NCBI GenBank assembly: GCA_947496865.1
Contig: CANMEE010000001.1
Location: forward strand, 549,501 to 613,500
Direction of reading: 5' to 3'
Length of the DNA stretch: 64,000 nucleotides
From: an uncultured Sphingomonadaceae bacterium
GTDB taxonomy: Bacteria; Pseudomonadota; Alphaproteobacteria; Sphingomonadales; Sphingomonadaceae
Below the pieces are notes generated by a model. The model did no database searches. It was not told the DNA's origin and was given only the letters and a program-made list of their open reading frames with translations. The position numbers and the translations under genes were made by a program. Positions 28,180 to 37,121 of the stretch are shown here, one piece after another (the first letter of the stretch is position 1; each line of letters opens with the position of its first letter).

Positions 28180-28815
28180 ATGATATCGCTGATTTCTGCA
28201 AATTGGCTGCTATTCCTGATCGCTTTATTGATTGGCGTTGCAACAGCATTTTGGGCTTGGGCAGTCTCCGGCCGAGAAGGTGGATCCGATCATTTTGACG
28301 CCGATGATGGATTGCTGGAAAAAGCCGGTGATGCCGTCGCTCCAGCGCCAGAACCGACCCCAGAACCCGTTGCTCCAACCCCTGCTCCTACGCCAGTACC
28401 GGCGCCGGCTCCTACACCAGCGCCAAAAGCCGCCACTGCGCCGGTTGCCGCAGCTGCAGCCACCATCCCGGCCGCCAAAGCGGAACCAAAACCGCGCGTC
28501 CGGAAAAGGCCAGTTGTGGCTGAAGCCGCACCGCCGCCTCCTCCTGGCAAGCCGAAAATCGCTCCTGCAAAGGGCGATCCGGATAACCTCCGTCTCATTA
28601 AAGGTGTTGGCCCGAAACTGAACACATTGCTCAACAATCTCGGTGTCACCAGATTTGACCAAATAGCGGAATGGAAAGAAGCTGAGATTCAAGAAGTCGA
28701 CCAATATCTCGAAAGTTTCAGCGGCCGAATCACACGCGATTCCTGGATTGATCAGGCCAAATATCTAGCAAAAGATGATATTGCCGGCTTCGAGAAGAAA
28801 TACGGTAAACTCTAA
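28180..28815 (+). CDS. Membrane-anchored helix-hairpin-helix protein
   Basis: A 211-residue protein. A membrane helix lies at about 5-27 (NWLLFLIALLIGVATAFWAW). A long low-complexity linker of Pro-Ala repeats runs from about 48 to 125. The C-terminal domain (about 135-211) is of the helix-hairpin-helix type also found fused to NuoE-like proteins: LRLIKGVGPKLNTLLNNLGVTR, then WKEAEIQEVDQYLESFSGRI and RDSWIDQAKYLA. The domain often binds DNA or protein. The linker could span part of the cytoplasm or periplasm depending on topology, which is unknown. It is third in a co-directional run with the BON/OmpA gene and the 33-residue gene. Confidence 0.8.
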   Translation: MISLISANWLLFLIALLIGVATAFWAWAVSGREGGSDHFDADDGLLEKAGDAVAPAPEPTPEPVAPTPAPTPVPAPAPTPAPKAATAPVAAAAATIPAAKAEPKPRVRKRPVVAEAAPPPPPGKPKIAPAKGDPDNLRLIKGVGPKLNTLLNNLGVTRFDQIAEWKEAEIQEVDQYLESFSGRITRDSWIDQAKYLAKDDIAGFEKKYGKL

Positions 28816-28854
28816 ATTTCGCAAAGTTTAGAACGGCCTAAACTTTCCACATCA

Positions 28855-30129
28855 TCACATGATTGTTGGTGCAGCCAGTAAGTTTGTCGAATAGCTAGAC
28901 CAGTCAGAAAACCCCTGATCGTCAGGGTCTTCGACAGCCAGAACAGAGCGCGCCTTGTCGCAACCTGTATCAATATCTTGCATATCAATGGTGCAATCCT
29001 TGTCCAGTGAGTAAAAGCTGCGGACAATCGGCGCCGAATAGTCCGACGGAGATTCTCCGACCACTATGGCCAGTTCATCCCCGTCAAGCCGCACCAATGT
29101 TCCCACTGGCAATATGCCAAGACTATCGACGAAATCCCGAAGGATAAGTTTGTCAAAATGGCCCGGCCAAGACTGCATCGTGGCCAGTGCCTGGGATGCC
29201 GATAGTGGTTTATTATAAGGTCGTTGAGAGGTTATCGCATCATAGACATCACAAATAGACGACATGCGCGTAATCACGCTCAGATTATCTGCCTCGATTT
29301 TCCCGGGATATCCGGTCCCGTCCATCTTTTCATGATGCCGGAGGCAGACTTCCAAAACAATGTCGCTAATGCCTTCGGATTTTGACAATAGGTCGTACCC
29401 CCTTTGTGGGTGGTTACGGATTGTCGTCCATTCATTCTCTTCCAGCTTTCCCGGTTTTAGCAAAATACTATCAGGGATAGAGGTTTTGCCGACATCGTGG
29501 AGCAATCCCGCCATACCAATATCGTGAATTTGCGATTCCGGCAGTCGTAACTTGCGGGCCAAATTTATCATCAGAGCGCACACCGAAACGGAATGAAGAT
29601 AGGTATATTCATCCTTGGTTTTCAGCCGCGTCATATTGAGTATGATGGTTGGATCGACATTCACAGAATCCGATATCCGATCGATCAAAGGCGCTAATTT
29701 TTTGGACTTTACCGAATTGCCGAGGCGCGCATCGGCAAACAGACTCATAACCTCGGTCCGAGATCGCTTTATCGTCGTTGATGCTTTGCGCACTTCAGCG
29801 GCACGCTCACGGGGTGTCAAACGCTTGATCTCGCCACTTTCCGCCGGGCGGATAATAGATCGATCAATGGCTATCGTCGGTGTTTTAGAGCCCGTTACTG
29901 AAGGTTTGAACGGCGCGCGTGGTTTTTGCTGCACCGGTTGGGGTAATCCCTTACCCTTCAAGTCATCAATTTGCACCCAAGACACACCGCTCGCTGCTAT
30001 AGTCTCCAATTGATCTGCGTCCGTCACAAGAAACCGTGAGCGCCAGAAAGGATGCTCAAGCCACGAACAGTCCAGAGAATGGACAAACATCCCCAACTCC
30101 AATTGACTGACCTTGATTTTGCGAAGCAT
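28855..30129 (-). CDS. HD-GYP cyclic-di-GMP phosphodiesterase with DUF3391
   Basis: Cytoplasmic 424-residue protein. The N-terminal DUF3391 domain (1-65: MLRKIKVSQLELGMFVHSLD) precedes a basic linker and an HD-GYP domain (about 150-350). The metal-binding HD pair is His211-Asp212 in LLHDVGKTSIPD. The signature HHEKMDGTGYP is at 265-275 and matches HHExxDGxGYP, so the domain is probably active on cyclic-di-GMP. The C-terminal part (GILPVGTLVRLDGDELAIVV) is typical of the DUF3391 subgroup. It converges on the TM-HhH gene. Target processes (motility, biofilm) are not indicated by neighbours. Confidence 0.93.
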   Translation of the reverse strand: MLRKIKVSQLELGMFVHSLDCSWLEHPFWRSRFLVTDADQLETIAASGVSWVQIDDLKGKGLPQPVQQKPRAPFKPSVTGSKTPTIAIDRSIIRPAESGEIKRLTPRERAAEVRKASTTIKRSRTEVMSLFADARLGNSVKSKKLAPLIDRISDSVNVDPTIILNMTRLKTKDEYTYLHSVSVCALMINLARKLRLPESQIHDIGMAGLLHDVGKTSIPDSILLKPGKLEENEWTTIRNHPQRGYDLLSKSEGISDIVLEVCLRHHEKMDGTGYPGKIEADNLSVITRMSSICDVYDAITSQRPYNKPLSASQALATMQSWPGHFDKLILRDFVDSLGILPVGTLVRLDGDELAIVVGESPSDYSAPIVRSFYSLDKDCTIDMQDIDTGCDKARSVLAVEDPDDQGFSDWSSYSTNLLAAPTIM

Positions 30130-30286
30130 GTGCCGATACCCTTAGCCGATCCAATAATCCTTGCTGTTTACGGAGAAACCGGACGCTATTTAATGCATAT
30201 GGCTTGTGTATTTGGATCTGCTTGAAGAGGAAAAGCACAGGCGCCGCACCGTGACATTGTCAGCGTTTCGCTAATCTGACGGCGTC

Positions 30287-31594
30287 TCAGTCTACATCTG
30301 GATCGGATGCCCTTACTATAAGCTTATCAATCTTGCGGCCGTCCATATCGATAATTTCGAAAACCCAGTCCTGATCTTCAAAACTCTCACCTTCTTCGGG
30401 CAAGTGGCGCAACTGACCGAGGGCGTGGCCAGCCACAGTGGCATAGTCCCGGTCATCCGGCAGTTTGATACCAAGACGATCGGCCAACGCATCCATCGAC
30501 ATGGCGCCTGAAACCAAAAAACTGCCATCGGCGCGCTCGATCAGGCTGCGCTGGGTTTTCTCATCCTGATCAGAGACAAATTCACCGGCTATAGAACTCA
30601 GCAAATCATTGGGCGTCACAATGCCCTCAAAATGACCATATTCATCATGGACAAGAACCATCGGTACCTCGGCCTCGCGCAATATATCCAGCGCATCGAG
30701 CGCATCAAGCTGATCGGGAACCTTCTCAAGCGGGCGCACCAATTCGTGTAGATCCAGCGGCTTTCCACTAAACTGGACAGCAGCAATATCGCGGGCTTGA
30801 ACCACGCCTCTAATTTCGTCGACGGACCCTTCTGCCACGGGCAACCGGCTATGGGGTGACTGGATCAACATCGCGTGAATATCCGCAGTGGTGGCGTTGA
30901 TATCCAACCAGTCCACTTCGGTCCTGGGCGTCATCACTTCGCGGATCGGGCGATCGGCCATGCGAACAACGCCAGCGATAACCGCACGCTCATGCTCTTC
31001 AATCACCCCGGAGCGCGTCGCCTCGGCAAAGACCATTTGCAATTCGTCCGCAGTGACATGGTTGGTCTGGTCTCGCTTTAGACCCAGCATCCGAAAGATT
31101 AGCGCGCTGGTCCCATCGAGTAACCAAACCAGTGGCGCGGCGACTTTCGCTAGCAAAGCCATGGGCGGGGCCATCACCACCGCAATTTTCTCCGCCGAGC
31201 GCAGCGCAAATTGTTTGGGTACAAGCTCGCCAATCACCAGTGAGGCATAAGTTGTTAGACCAATTACGAGCGCAAAGCCAACGCTGGCCGACAAGTCAGG
31301 CGCCATTCCCAGTGCTTGGAGCCGCTCTGCGACCGGTCCGCCCAGGCTGGCACCAGAAAATGCGCCAGCCACGATGCCAATTAGCGTGATACCAATTTGC
31401 ACCGTCGACAAAAATTTGCCCGGATCACTCGCCAACCGCAGCGCAATGCGAGCGCCACGGCTGCCCTGATCAGCTGAAGAATGAAGATGGGCTTTGCGCG
31501 CGGAAACAATCGCCAGTTCCGACATAGCGAAAACGCCATTGATCAGGATCAGGATAACGATGATTGCGACATCAAACCAAGGAAAAGTTGTCAT
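30287..31594 (-). CDS. CNNM/CorC-type membrane protein with CBS domains
   Basis: A 435-residue protein often annotated as hemolysin-family or magnesium/cobalt efflux protein. The DUF21/CNNM membrane domain (about 5-190) starts MTTFPWFDVAIIVILILING and has the conserved ELAIVSARK and LVIGELVPKQ. A CBS pair (about 205-330) is marked by REVMTPRTEVDWLD and VPMVLVHDEYGHFEGIVT. The C-terminal CorC_HlyC domain (about 345-430) contains YATVAGHALGQLRHLPEEGE. The track of open codons extends 22 residues upstream, but ATG 31594 places the membrane helix correctly and has GGA 5 nt upstream. The transported ion is unproven. It diverges from the OmpA lipoprotein gene. Confidence 0.92.
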   Translation of the reverse strand: MTTFPWFDVAIIVILILINGVFAMSELAIVSARKAHLHSSADQGSRGARIALRLASDPGKFLSTVQIGITLIGIVAGAFSGASLGGPVAERLQALGMAPDLSASVGFALVIGLTTYASLVIGELVPKQFALRSAEKIAVVMAPPMALLAKVAAPLVWLLDGTSALIFRMLGLKRDQTNHVTADELQMVFAEATRSGVIEEHERAVIAGVVRMADRPIREVMTPRTEVDWLDINATTADIHAMLIQSPHSRLPVAEGSVDEIRGVVQARDIAAVQFSGKPLDLHELVRPLEKVPDQLDALDALDILREAEVPMVLVHDEYGHFEGIVTPNDLLSSIAGEFVSDQDEKTQRSLIERADGSFLVSGAMSMDALADRLGIKLPDDRDYATVAGHALGQLRHLPEEGESFEDQDWVFEIIDMDGRKIDKLIVRASDPDVD

Positions 31595-31775
31595 ATTGTC
31601 CAATAGAAAGGGAATAAGCCCGAAAAAATCTCTATAGCCACATGTTTTACAAAATATCAAATTTGCTGTCAGTTGCGGTTCATAATTTTGGGTTCATCTA
31701 ATCTGTGGTTAATAGAACTATCGCGCCGGAAAAGGGTAGGTTTATCTTAACGGCGGCATAATGAGGGATTTAGAC

Positions 31776-32450
31776 ATGCGTAGAAAACAAATATTTATTG
31801 CAGCATTCTCGCTCAGCGCTTTGGCGCTGGCCAGTGGCTGCACCACCAACCCTGAAACCGGAAACCGGGTCATCTCCAAAGCCGCCATTGGCGGCATTGG
31901 AGGCGCATTGGGTGGTTATCTGCTCGGCGATATTATTGGCGGACGCAATGACCGGACGGAAAAAATCATCGGTGCCGGTCTGGGCGGGCTCGCTGGAGCT
32001 GGCGTTGGTTACTATATGGATGAGCAGGAAAAGAAGCTGCGCCAACAAACTGCTGGCAGCGGCATTGATGTGACACGCGAAGGCGACAACCTGATCTTGA
32101 ATATGCCGTCCAATGTCACTTTTCCGGTGAACAGCTCTGCCATCCAACCTGAATTCCAGCAGACATTGGGTGAAGTTGCCAATACATTGTCGCAATATGA
32201 AAAAAGCTATATCGATGTTTATGGTCATACCGACAGCACCGGGACAGATGCCTATAACCAGTCTTTGTCGGAACGACGCGCATCTTCGGTTGCCAATTTT
32301 CTGAGCAATAGCGGTGTCCAGCGCGCTCGAGTCGAAACACGCGGCTTTGGTGAAAGCCAGCCGATTGCCAGCAACAGCACCGAGGAAGGCCGTTCGGCTA
32401 ACCGTCGGGTTGAGTTGAAGATTGTGCCGATCCGCGAGCAGGATCTGTAA
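31776..32450 (+). CDS. OmpA family outer-membrane lipoprotein
   Basis: A 224-residue lipoprotein. The signal peptide ends in LASGC (Cys at about 22), a lipobox. A Gly-rich glycine-zipper segment (about 35-80: KAAIGGIGGALGGYLLGDIIGG and GAGLGGLAGAGVGYYMDE) may insert in the membrane. The OmpA_C domain (about 105-220) has VTFPVNSSAIQPEF, DVYGHTDSTGTDAYNQ and NRRVELKIVP and should bind peptidoglycan. The arrangement is like YiaD/Pal-type lipoproteins. GAGGG lies 7 nt before ATG 31776; an upstream ATG at 31761 lacks a site. The SDR gene follows 92 nt later behind a hairpin. Confidence 0.92.
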   Translation: MRRKQIFIAAFSLSALALASGCTTNPETGNRVISKAAIGGIGGALGGYLLGDIIGGRNDRTEKIIGAGLGGLAGAGVGYYMDEQEKKLRQQTAGSGIDVTREGDNLILNMPSNVTFPVNSSAIQPEFQQTLGEVANTLSQYEKSYIDVYGHTDSTGTDAYNQSLSERRASSVANFLSNSGVQRARVETRGFGESQPIASNSTEEGRSANRRVELKIVPIREQDL

Positions 32451-32497
32451 AATCGGTCTTGGGACCAACGCACTATAGACTTGCCATCATGACAATC

Positions 32498-32542
32498 ATT
32501 CGGGCATCCCTGTTCATCAACACGATATAAGGATGCCCGAAT
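32498..32542 (+). repeat. Perfect 12-bp hairpin covering the SDR ribosome site
   Basis: ATTCGGGCATCC (32498-32509) and GGATGCCCGAAT (32531-32542) are perfect inverted arms with a 21-nt loop. The right arm includes most of the Shine-Dalgarno AAGGA and ends one base before the ATG at 32543. Confidence 0.85.
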
Positions 32543-33310
32543 ATGACGACGCCCAATTTCTCGATTGATCTCACTGGACGAACGGCGATTGTAACCGGCG
32601 CATCTGCTGGCCTAGGGCGTCGCTTTGCAAAGGTTTTGGCAGCTTGCGGAGCAAAGGTTGCCTGCACGGCGCGGCGGCGTGAAAAGCTGGACGAACTGGT
32701 CGACGAAATCACCCAAAATGGCGGCACAGCGCAGGCGTTCGATCTAGATGTCCGCGATGCGGAGCAACTCAAAGCAATCATCCCGACCGTCTCTGAAGCA
32801 TTGGGGCAGCCCGACATATTGGTCAATAATGCCGGTATAGTTGACGCCGCCCGTGCCGTTAAAATGTCGACGGAGTTGATTGACGACGTGCTGGATACCA
32901 ACATGCGCGCCGCATACATCTTATCATGCGAGTTTGCGCGTCCTTTGATCGAACAGAAGATACCAGGACGGATCGTCAACATTTCTTCGATCGCTGGCAC
33001 CCACTATGACGGCCATGGCGCAGCACTCTATTCTACCACAAAGGCTGGAATATCCCGAATAACAGAGGCTCTAGCCGTCGAATGGTCGAGATTCTTCATC
33101 AATGTCAACGCAATTGCACCGGGGCTTTTTGCCACCGAGATGTCGGACGGGATGACCAGTCGAATGGGCAATTTTTATGAGAATTTCCCCCGCAAACGCA
33201 TATGTCAGCCAGATCAGATGGATAGCACGTTGCTCTACCTGCTATCGCCTGCATCGGAATGTGTAACCGGCACCATCATTAAGGTCGATGACGGCCAGGG
33301 ACCGCGATAG
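32543..33310 (+). CDS. Short-chain dehydrogenase/reductase
   Basis: NAD(P)-dependent oxidoreductase of the classical SDR family, 255 residues. Visible motifs are the cofactor loop TGASAGLG (18-25), NNAG (95-98), a catalytic Ser near 149 in NISSIAG, and Tyr163/Lys167 in YSTTKAG. The C-terminus VTGTIIKVDDGQG is standard. The Arg cluster after the first loop (CTARRREKLDE, 41-51) favours NADPH. The substrate is unknown. The ribosome site is buried in a perfect hairpin. It converges on the UbiH-like gene with only 5 nt between the stops and no room for a terminator. Confidence 0.92.
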   Translation: MTTPNFSIDLTGRTAIVTGASAGLGRRFAKVLAACGAKVACTARRREKLDELVDEITQNGGTAQAFDLDVRDAEQLKAIIPTVSEALGQPDILVNNAGIVDAARAVKMSTELIDDVLDTNMRAAYILSCEFARPLIEQKIPGRIVNISSIAGTHYDGHGAALYSTTKAGISRITEALAVEWSRFFINVNAIAPGLFATEMSDGMTSRMGNFYENFPRKRICQPDQMDSTLLYLLSPASECVTGTIIKVDDGQGPR

Positions 33311-33315
33311 GGCGC

Positions 33316-34548
33316 TTAAACCAAGTCGCCCATTAACAGCTTCGGCAGATCACCACTTTCGCCTCGCGCTTCGGCCATAAACTGGTCTTTTAGCGGCGGA
33401 ATCCGCTGCACTATGCCGATACCAAAGCGTCGGATGGCCGACGATGTGTCACCCGGCAGTCCAAATAGCCGGGTCAGAATGTCGGTGGCAGCAGACATCA
33501 TCAGATTATCCAGACCGCGCCAACGGTCATAGCGCGCCAATATTTGCGCGTCTCCCAGATCTAGACCCGTTCGCGCGCCATCGACAATAGACTCCGTCAG
33601 CGCAGCGACATCGCGCAGCCCTAGATTCAACCCCTGTCCGGCAATCGGATGGATCCCGTGACCAGCATCGCCCACCAGGGCGAGACGCCGTGCCGTCAGG
33701 CTGGCGCTATGATGGTAGCCCAGCGGATAGGTCATGCGGTCGGACTGCAATTCCATCTGCCCCAAGAAGCCACCGGTTTTCTTCGTCAATTCGGCATGAA
33801 AAGCCCTGGCGTTGATTTTAGCAAGAGCCGCTCCGTCTTTGCGTGCCACCGTCCAGACAATGGCAGAGCGATGGCGGCCCTGATCATCATCGCGCATCGG
33901 CAGAACCGCAAATGGTCCGGCGGGATAGAATATCTCATAGGCCGTGTTTTCATGCGGTTGCTCATGCGTGACGGTGCAGACAATCGCGCTATGATCATAT
34001 TGCCATTTCGTCATCGCGATCCCAGCCGCCTCGCGAGCAGAACTGCCACGGCCATCAGCAGCAATCAGCAACGGAGCGGTGATTTGATCACCATTTTCCA
34101 ACGCCACGGAAACCAAATGATCGCCGCGATCAATATCTTGAACCTGTGCTGGCATATGCAGAGTGATCGCGGCATGAGCCTGCACGGCTTCAAATAATTT
34201 TTGCTGCAATAGGCGGTTTTCAATCATCACGCCGAGCGGGTCATCATCGGCATCAGGGGTAAAATCCAGCTTGCCAGGCTTGAGGCCGTCATTGATCAGG
34301 ATTCGATCGATATCACAGCCATGCGGTTCCAGTTTTTCGGCTAAGCCAATTGCCGCAAACATGTTCCAGCTCGCGCTGTTAATCGACGACACCCGGCCAT
34401 CATGTGCCGTGTCCTGTAAATCGGCGGGAACGGCCCGGTCAATCACATCTACCCGCAATCCATGGGCCGTGAGCGCCAAGGCCTGTGTCAGACCGATCAA
34501 GCCAGCACCCAATATGATAATGTCGCTCTGTTTTCCGCTATCGGTCAT
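33316..34548 (-). CDS. UbiH/UbiF/COQ6-type FAD monooxygenase
   Basis: Flavoprotein hydroxylase of the ubiquinone-biosynthesis type, 410 residues. FAD motifs are IIILGAGLIGLTQAL (about 10-24), LLIAADGRGSSARE (about 165) and ALVGDAGHGIHPIAGQGLNLGLRD (about 290), the last being the UbiH family signature. Residues before ATG 34548 are low in similarity to the family and lie over the ftsK start region, so they were dropped; AGAGG precedes the ATG. It probably hydroxylates a polyprenylphenol ring; which ring carbon cannot be told. COQ9, an accessory factor of the same pathway, is encoded at 51 kb. It diverges from ftsK. Confidence 0.9.
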   Translation of the reverse strand: MTDSGKQSDIIILGAGLIGLTQALALTAHGLRVDVIDRAVPADLQDTAHDGRVSSINSASWNMFAAIGLAEKLEPHGCDIDRILINDGLKPGKLDFTPDADDDPLGVMIENRLLQQKLFEAVQAHAAITLHMPAQVQDIDRGDHLVSVALENGDQITAPLLIAADGRGSSAREAAGIAMTKWQYDHSAIVCTVTHEQPHENTAYEIFYPAGPFAVLPMRDDDQGRHRSAIVWTVARKDGAALAKINARAFHAELTKKTGGFLGQMELQSDRMTYPLGYHHSASLTARRLALVGDAGHGIHPIAGQGLNLGLRDVAALTESIVDGARTGLDLGDAQILARYDRWRGLDNLMMSAATDILTRLFGLPGDTSSAIRRFGIGIVQRIPPLKDQFMAEARGESGDLPKLLMGDLV

Positions 34549-34744
34549 GTTGGGGCCTCTATCTTGCTGTCTGCTGGTTATAAGATAGGGTTCACCGAAC
34601 CGAAAAGAAAGCATGTTCCGGCACATTAAGGCCAACAAACTTATCAGCAAAACTTGACGGGGAGTCACCGATTCGCGCAAAGGAGGCATAGTTAATGCGG
34701 GCACGGGCCGATGCGCCGAAACAGACGAGCCCCGGGAGTAGAAT

Positions 34745-37048
34745 ATGGCTGGAAAAGCAAAAGAAGCCAATTGGCGTGAAGTAATGCGGGTCAGCTTGTT
34801 GCGCAGCGGCGCGCTGATTGGTGCTATCGCGCTTGGTCTTTTGGTCGCCTTCCTGTTCCTCGCTTTCGTAAGCTATTCGCCCAGCGATCCGTCTTTAAAC
34901 ACAGCCGCAGGCAGTGTTGAGCATAACTGGATGGGGATATTTGGTTCTTACAGCTCCGATCTGCTGTTATCTTTGCTGGGCGTGCCGGTGATATTATTCC
35001 TACCGCTGACATTGATATTTGCCAATCGCCTGTGGCGCGATATCCCGCAAACCGAATGGAAGAAGCAGCTGATTTGGTGTTTGATCGCGATTTTTTTGAT
35101 CGGCACGGGTCTATCCTTATGGTTCCCTGACAGCCAGGCAGATTTGCCATCGGGTTGGGGCGGGCTGGCCGGTATGGTTTCGGCCAAGGGAATTGGCGCC
35201 GGTTTAAACGCAATATCTACCAGCTGGAGTGGCATAATATCGGGTGTTTTGACGGCCATAACGGTGACCGGCGGACTGGTGCTTGGCTATTTCAGCCTGC
35301 GGCTCGACAAGCCGTTATTCTCCATGCCGCAACTGAAATTGCCAAGGCTGAATTCGCGCGAAGAAGATAGCGGCCTAGTGATTGAACCAGAGAATAACGC
35401 AAGCGCCAAGCCAAAAAAAGCACCGGTGCCGCGTAAAGAGGTTAAGCCGGACAATCGACCACCTCCGGAAATTAGCGACCGCGCCTTGCCACCGAAAAAG
35501 GCAAGCCTGTCGAGCGGCAAGCAGGGCGATTTCTTTGGCCCCTATTCCTTGCCATCGATCGACCTGCTGACGCCGCGTCCCGAAGAGGCCAATAATGTTA
35601 TCGATAAAGCAGGACTGGAGCGTAACGCGCGCTTGCTCGAGTCCGTACTCGACGATTTCCATGTAAAGGGCACAATTAACGCTGTTCGCCCGGGACCCGT
35701 GGTTACCATGTATGAGCTGGAACCGGCTCCGGGCATCAAGGCCAGTCGGGTGATCCAGCTCGCGGAGGATATCGCCCGCAACATGTCCGCCCTTTCCGCC
35801 CGTGTCGCTGCGATCCCCGGCCGCACGGTCATGGGCATCGAACTACCCAATGCCCAGCGCGAGTCCGTTGTCCTGCACGAAATGATCGGCAGCGACAGTT
35901 TTCAGGATCAAACAGGTCAGCTTCCGATCATCCTGGGGAAGAATATCTCGGGCGATCCCGTCATCGCTGATCTCGCCCCCATGCCCCATCTGTTGATCGC
36001 CGGCACGACGGGTTCGGGTAAATCGGTTGGCCTCAACTGTATGATTGTCTCGCTGCTTTACCGGCTGACACCAGACCAGTGCAAAATGATCATGATCGAT
36101 CCCAAGATGCTGGAACTCAGCACCTATGACGATATCCCGCATTTGCTGTCCCCAGTTGTTACAGAACCCGCCAAAGCTGTGCGGGCGCTGAAATGGGCGG
36201 TTGAGCAAATGGAAGAACGTTACCGGATGATGTCGTCTATCTCCGTGCGTAACCTCGCCAACTATAATGAAAAAGTGAAGGCCGCAAAAGCCAAAGGCGA
36301 GCCACTGGGACGCAAAGTGCAAACCGGTTATGATCCGGAAACATCTCGGCCGATCTATGAAGAGGAACAACTCGATTACGAGGTGTTGCCACAAATTGTA
36401 ATTATCGTGGATGAGCTTGCCGATTTGATGATGACCGCCGGTAAAGAGGTCGAATTTCTTATCCAGCGCCTCGCGCAAAAAGCACGCGCAGCCGGCATCC
36501 ATCTGATCATGGCAACTCAGCGCCCATCGGTTGATGTCATTACTGGCGTTATCAAAGCCAACTTGCCTACGCGAATCAGTTTCCATGTGACGTCCAAGAT
36601 CGATTCCCGCACCATTCTTGGCGAACAGGGCGCGGAACAACTGCTCGGCAAGGGCGACATGCTCTATATGCCGGGCGGCAAGCAACTGACCCGCGTCCAC
36701 GGGCCTTTTGTATCCGATGATGAAGTTCGCATGATTGCGGACCATTGGCGGGCACAAGGAACGCCGGAATATATTCAAGCGGTTACCGAAGAACCGGAAG
36801 ATGGCAGCTATGCATTAGATGGGGCAGACCTATCGGACAGTAAGGAAGACCGCCAATATGCGCAGGCCTGCCAGATCATCTTCGAAAGCCAGAAAGTATC
36901 GACCAGCTGGCTGCAACGGCAACTTCGAATTGGCTATAATACGGCCGCTCGGATTATCGACCGAATGGAAGAAGACGAGTTTATCAGCCCGCCTAACCAT
37001 ATTGGTCGCCGCGAAGTGCTACGCGATCAAAATGGCGAAATACTCTGA
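34745..37048 (+). CDS. ftsK: DNA translocase FtsK
   Basis: Septum-located motor that pumps chromosome ends and activates XerCD at dif. The 767 residues comprise four membrane helices (about 18-185), a short Pro/Lys linker (215-270), and the alpha/beta motor (about 290-670) with Walker A AGTTGSGKS and Walker B VIIVDELADLM. The gamma winged-helix domain (about 695-765: QKVSTSWLQRQLRIGYNTAARIIDRME) reads KOPS sites. The short linker is typical of Alphaproteobacteria and of SpoIIIE-like FtsK, much shorter than in E. coli. It is followed 73 nt later by lolA on the same strand, a common pairing. Confidence 0.96.
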   Translation: MAGKAKEANWREVMRVSLLRSGALIGAIALGLLVAFLFLAFVSYSPSDPSLNTAAGSVEHNWMGIFGSYSSDLLLSLLGVPVILFLPLTLIFANRLWRDIPQTEWKKQLIWCLIAIFLIGTGLSLWFPDSQADLPSGWGGLAGMVSAKGIGAGLNAISTSWSGIISGVLTAITVTGGLVLGYFSLRLDKPLFSMPQLKLPRLNSREEDSGLVIEPENNASAKPKKAPVPRKEVKPDNRPPPEISDRALPPKKASLSSGKQGDFFGPYSLPSIDLLTPRPEEANNVIDKAGLERNARLLESVLDDFHVKGTINAVRPGPVVTMYELEPAPGIKASRVIQLAEDIARNMSALSARVAAIPGRTVMGIELPNAQRESVVLHEMIGSDSFQDQTGQLPIILGKNISGDPVIADLAPMPHLLIAGTTGSGKSVGLNCMIVSLLYRLTPDQCKMIMIDPKMLELSTYDDIPHLLSPVVTEPAKAVRALKWAVEQMEERYRMMSSISVRNLANYNEKVKAAKAKGEPLGRKVQTGYDPETSRPIYEEEQLDYEVLPQIVIIVDELADLMMTAGKEVEFLIQRLAQKARAAGIHLIMATQRPSVDVITGVIKANLPTRISFHVTSKIDSRTILGEQGAEQLLGKGDMLYMPGGKQLTRVHGPFVSDDEVRMIADHWRAQGTPEYIQAVTEEPEDGSYALDGADLSDSKEDRQYAQACQIIFESQKVSTSWLQRQLRIGYNTAARIIDRMEEDEFISPPNHIGRREVLRDQNGEIL

Positions 37049-37121
37049 TTGCCCCTACAATTCAGGTGATGTTCAATCAGCTTTGACTAGGCATCAGATA
37101 GATTTTTCAGGAGTTTTCAAT

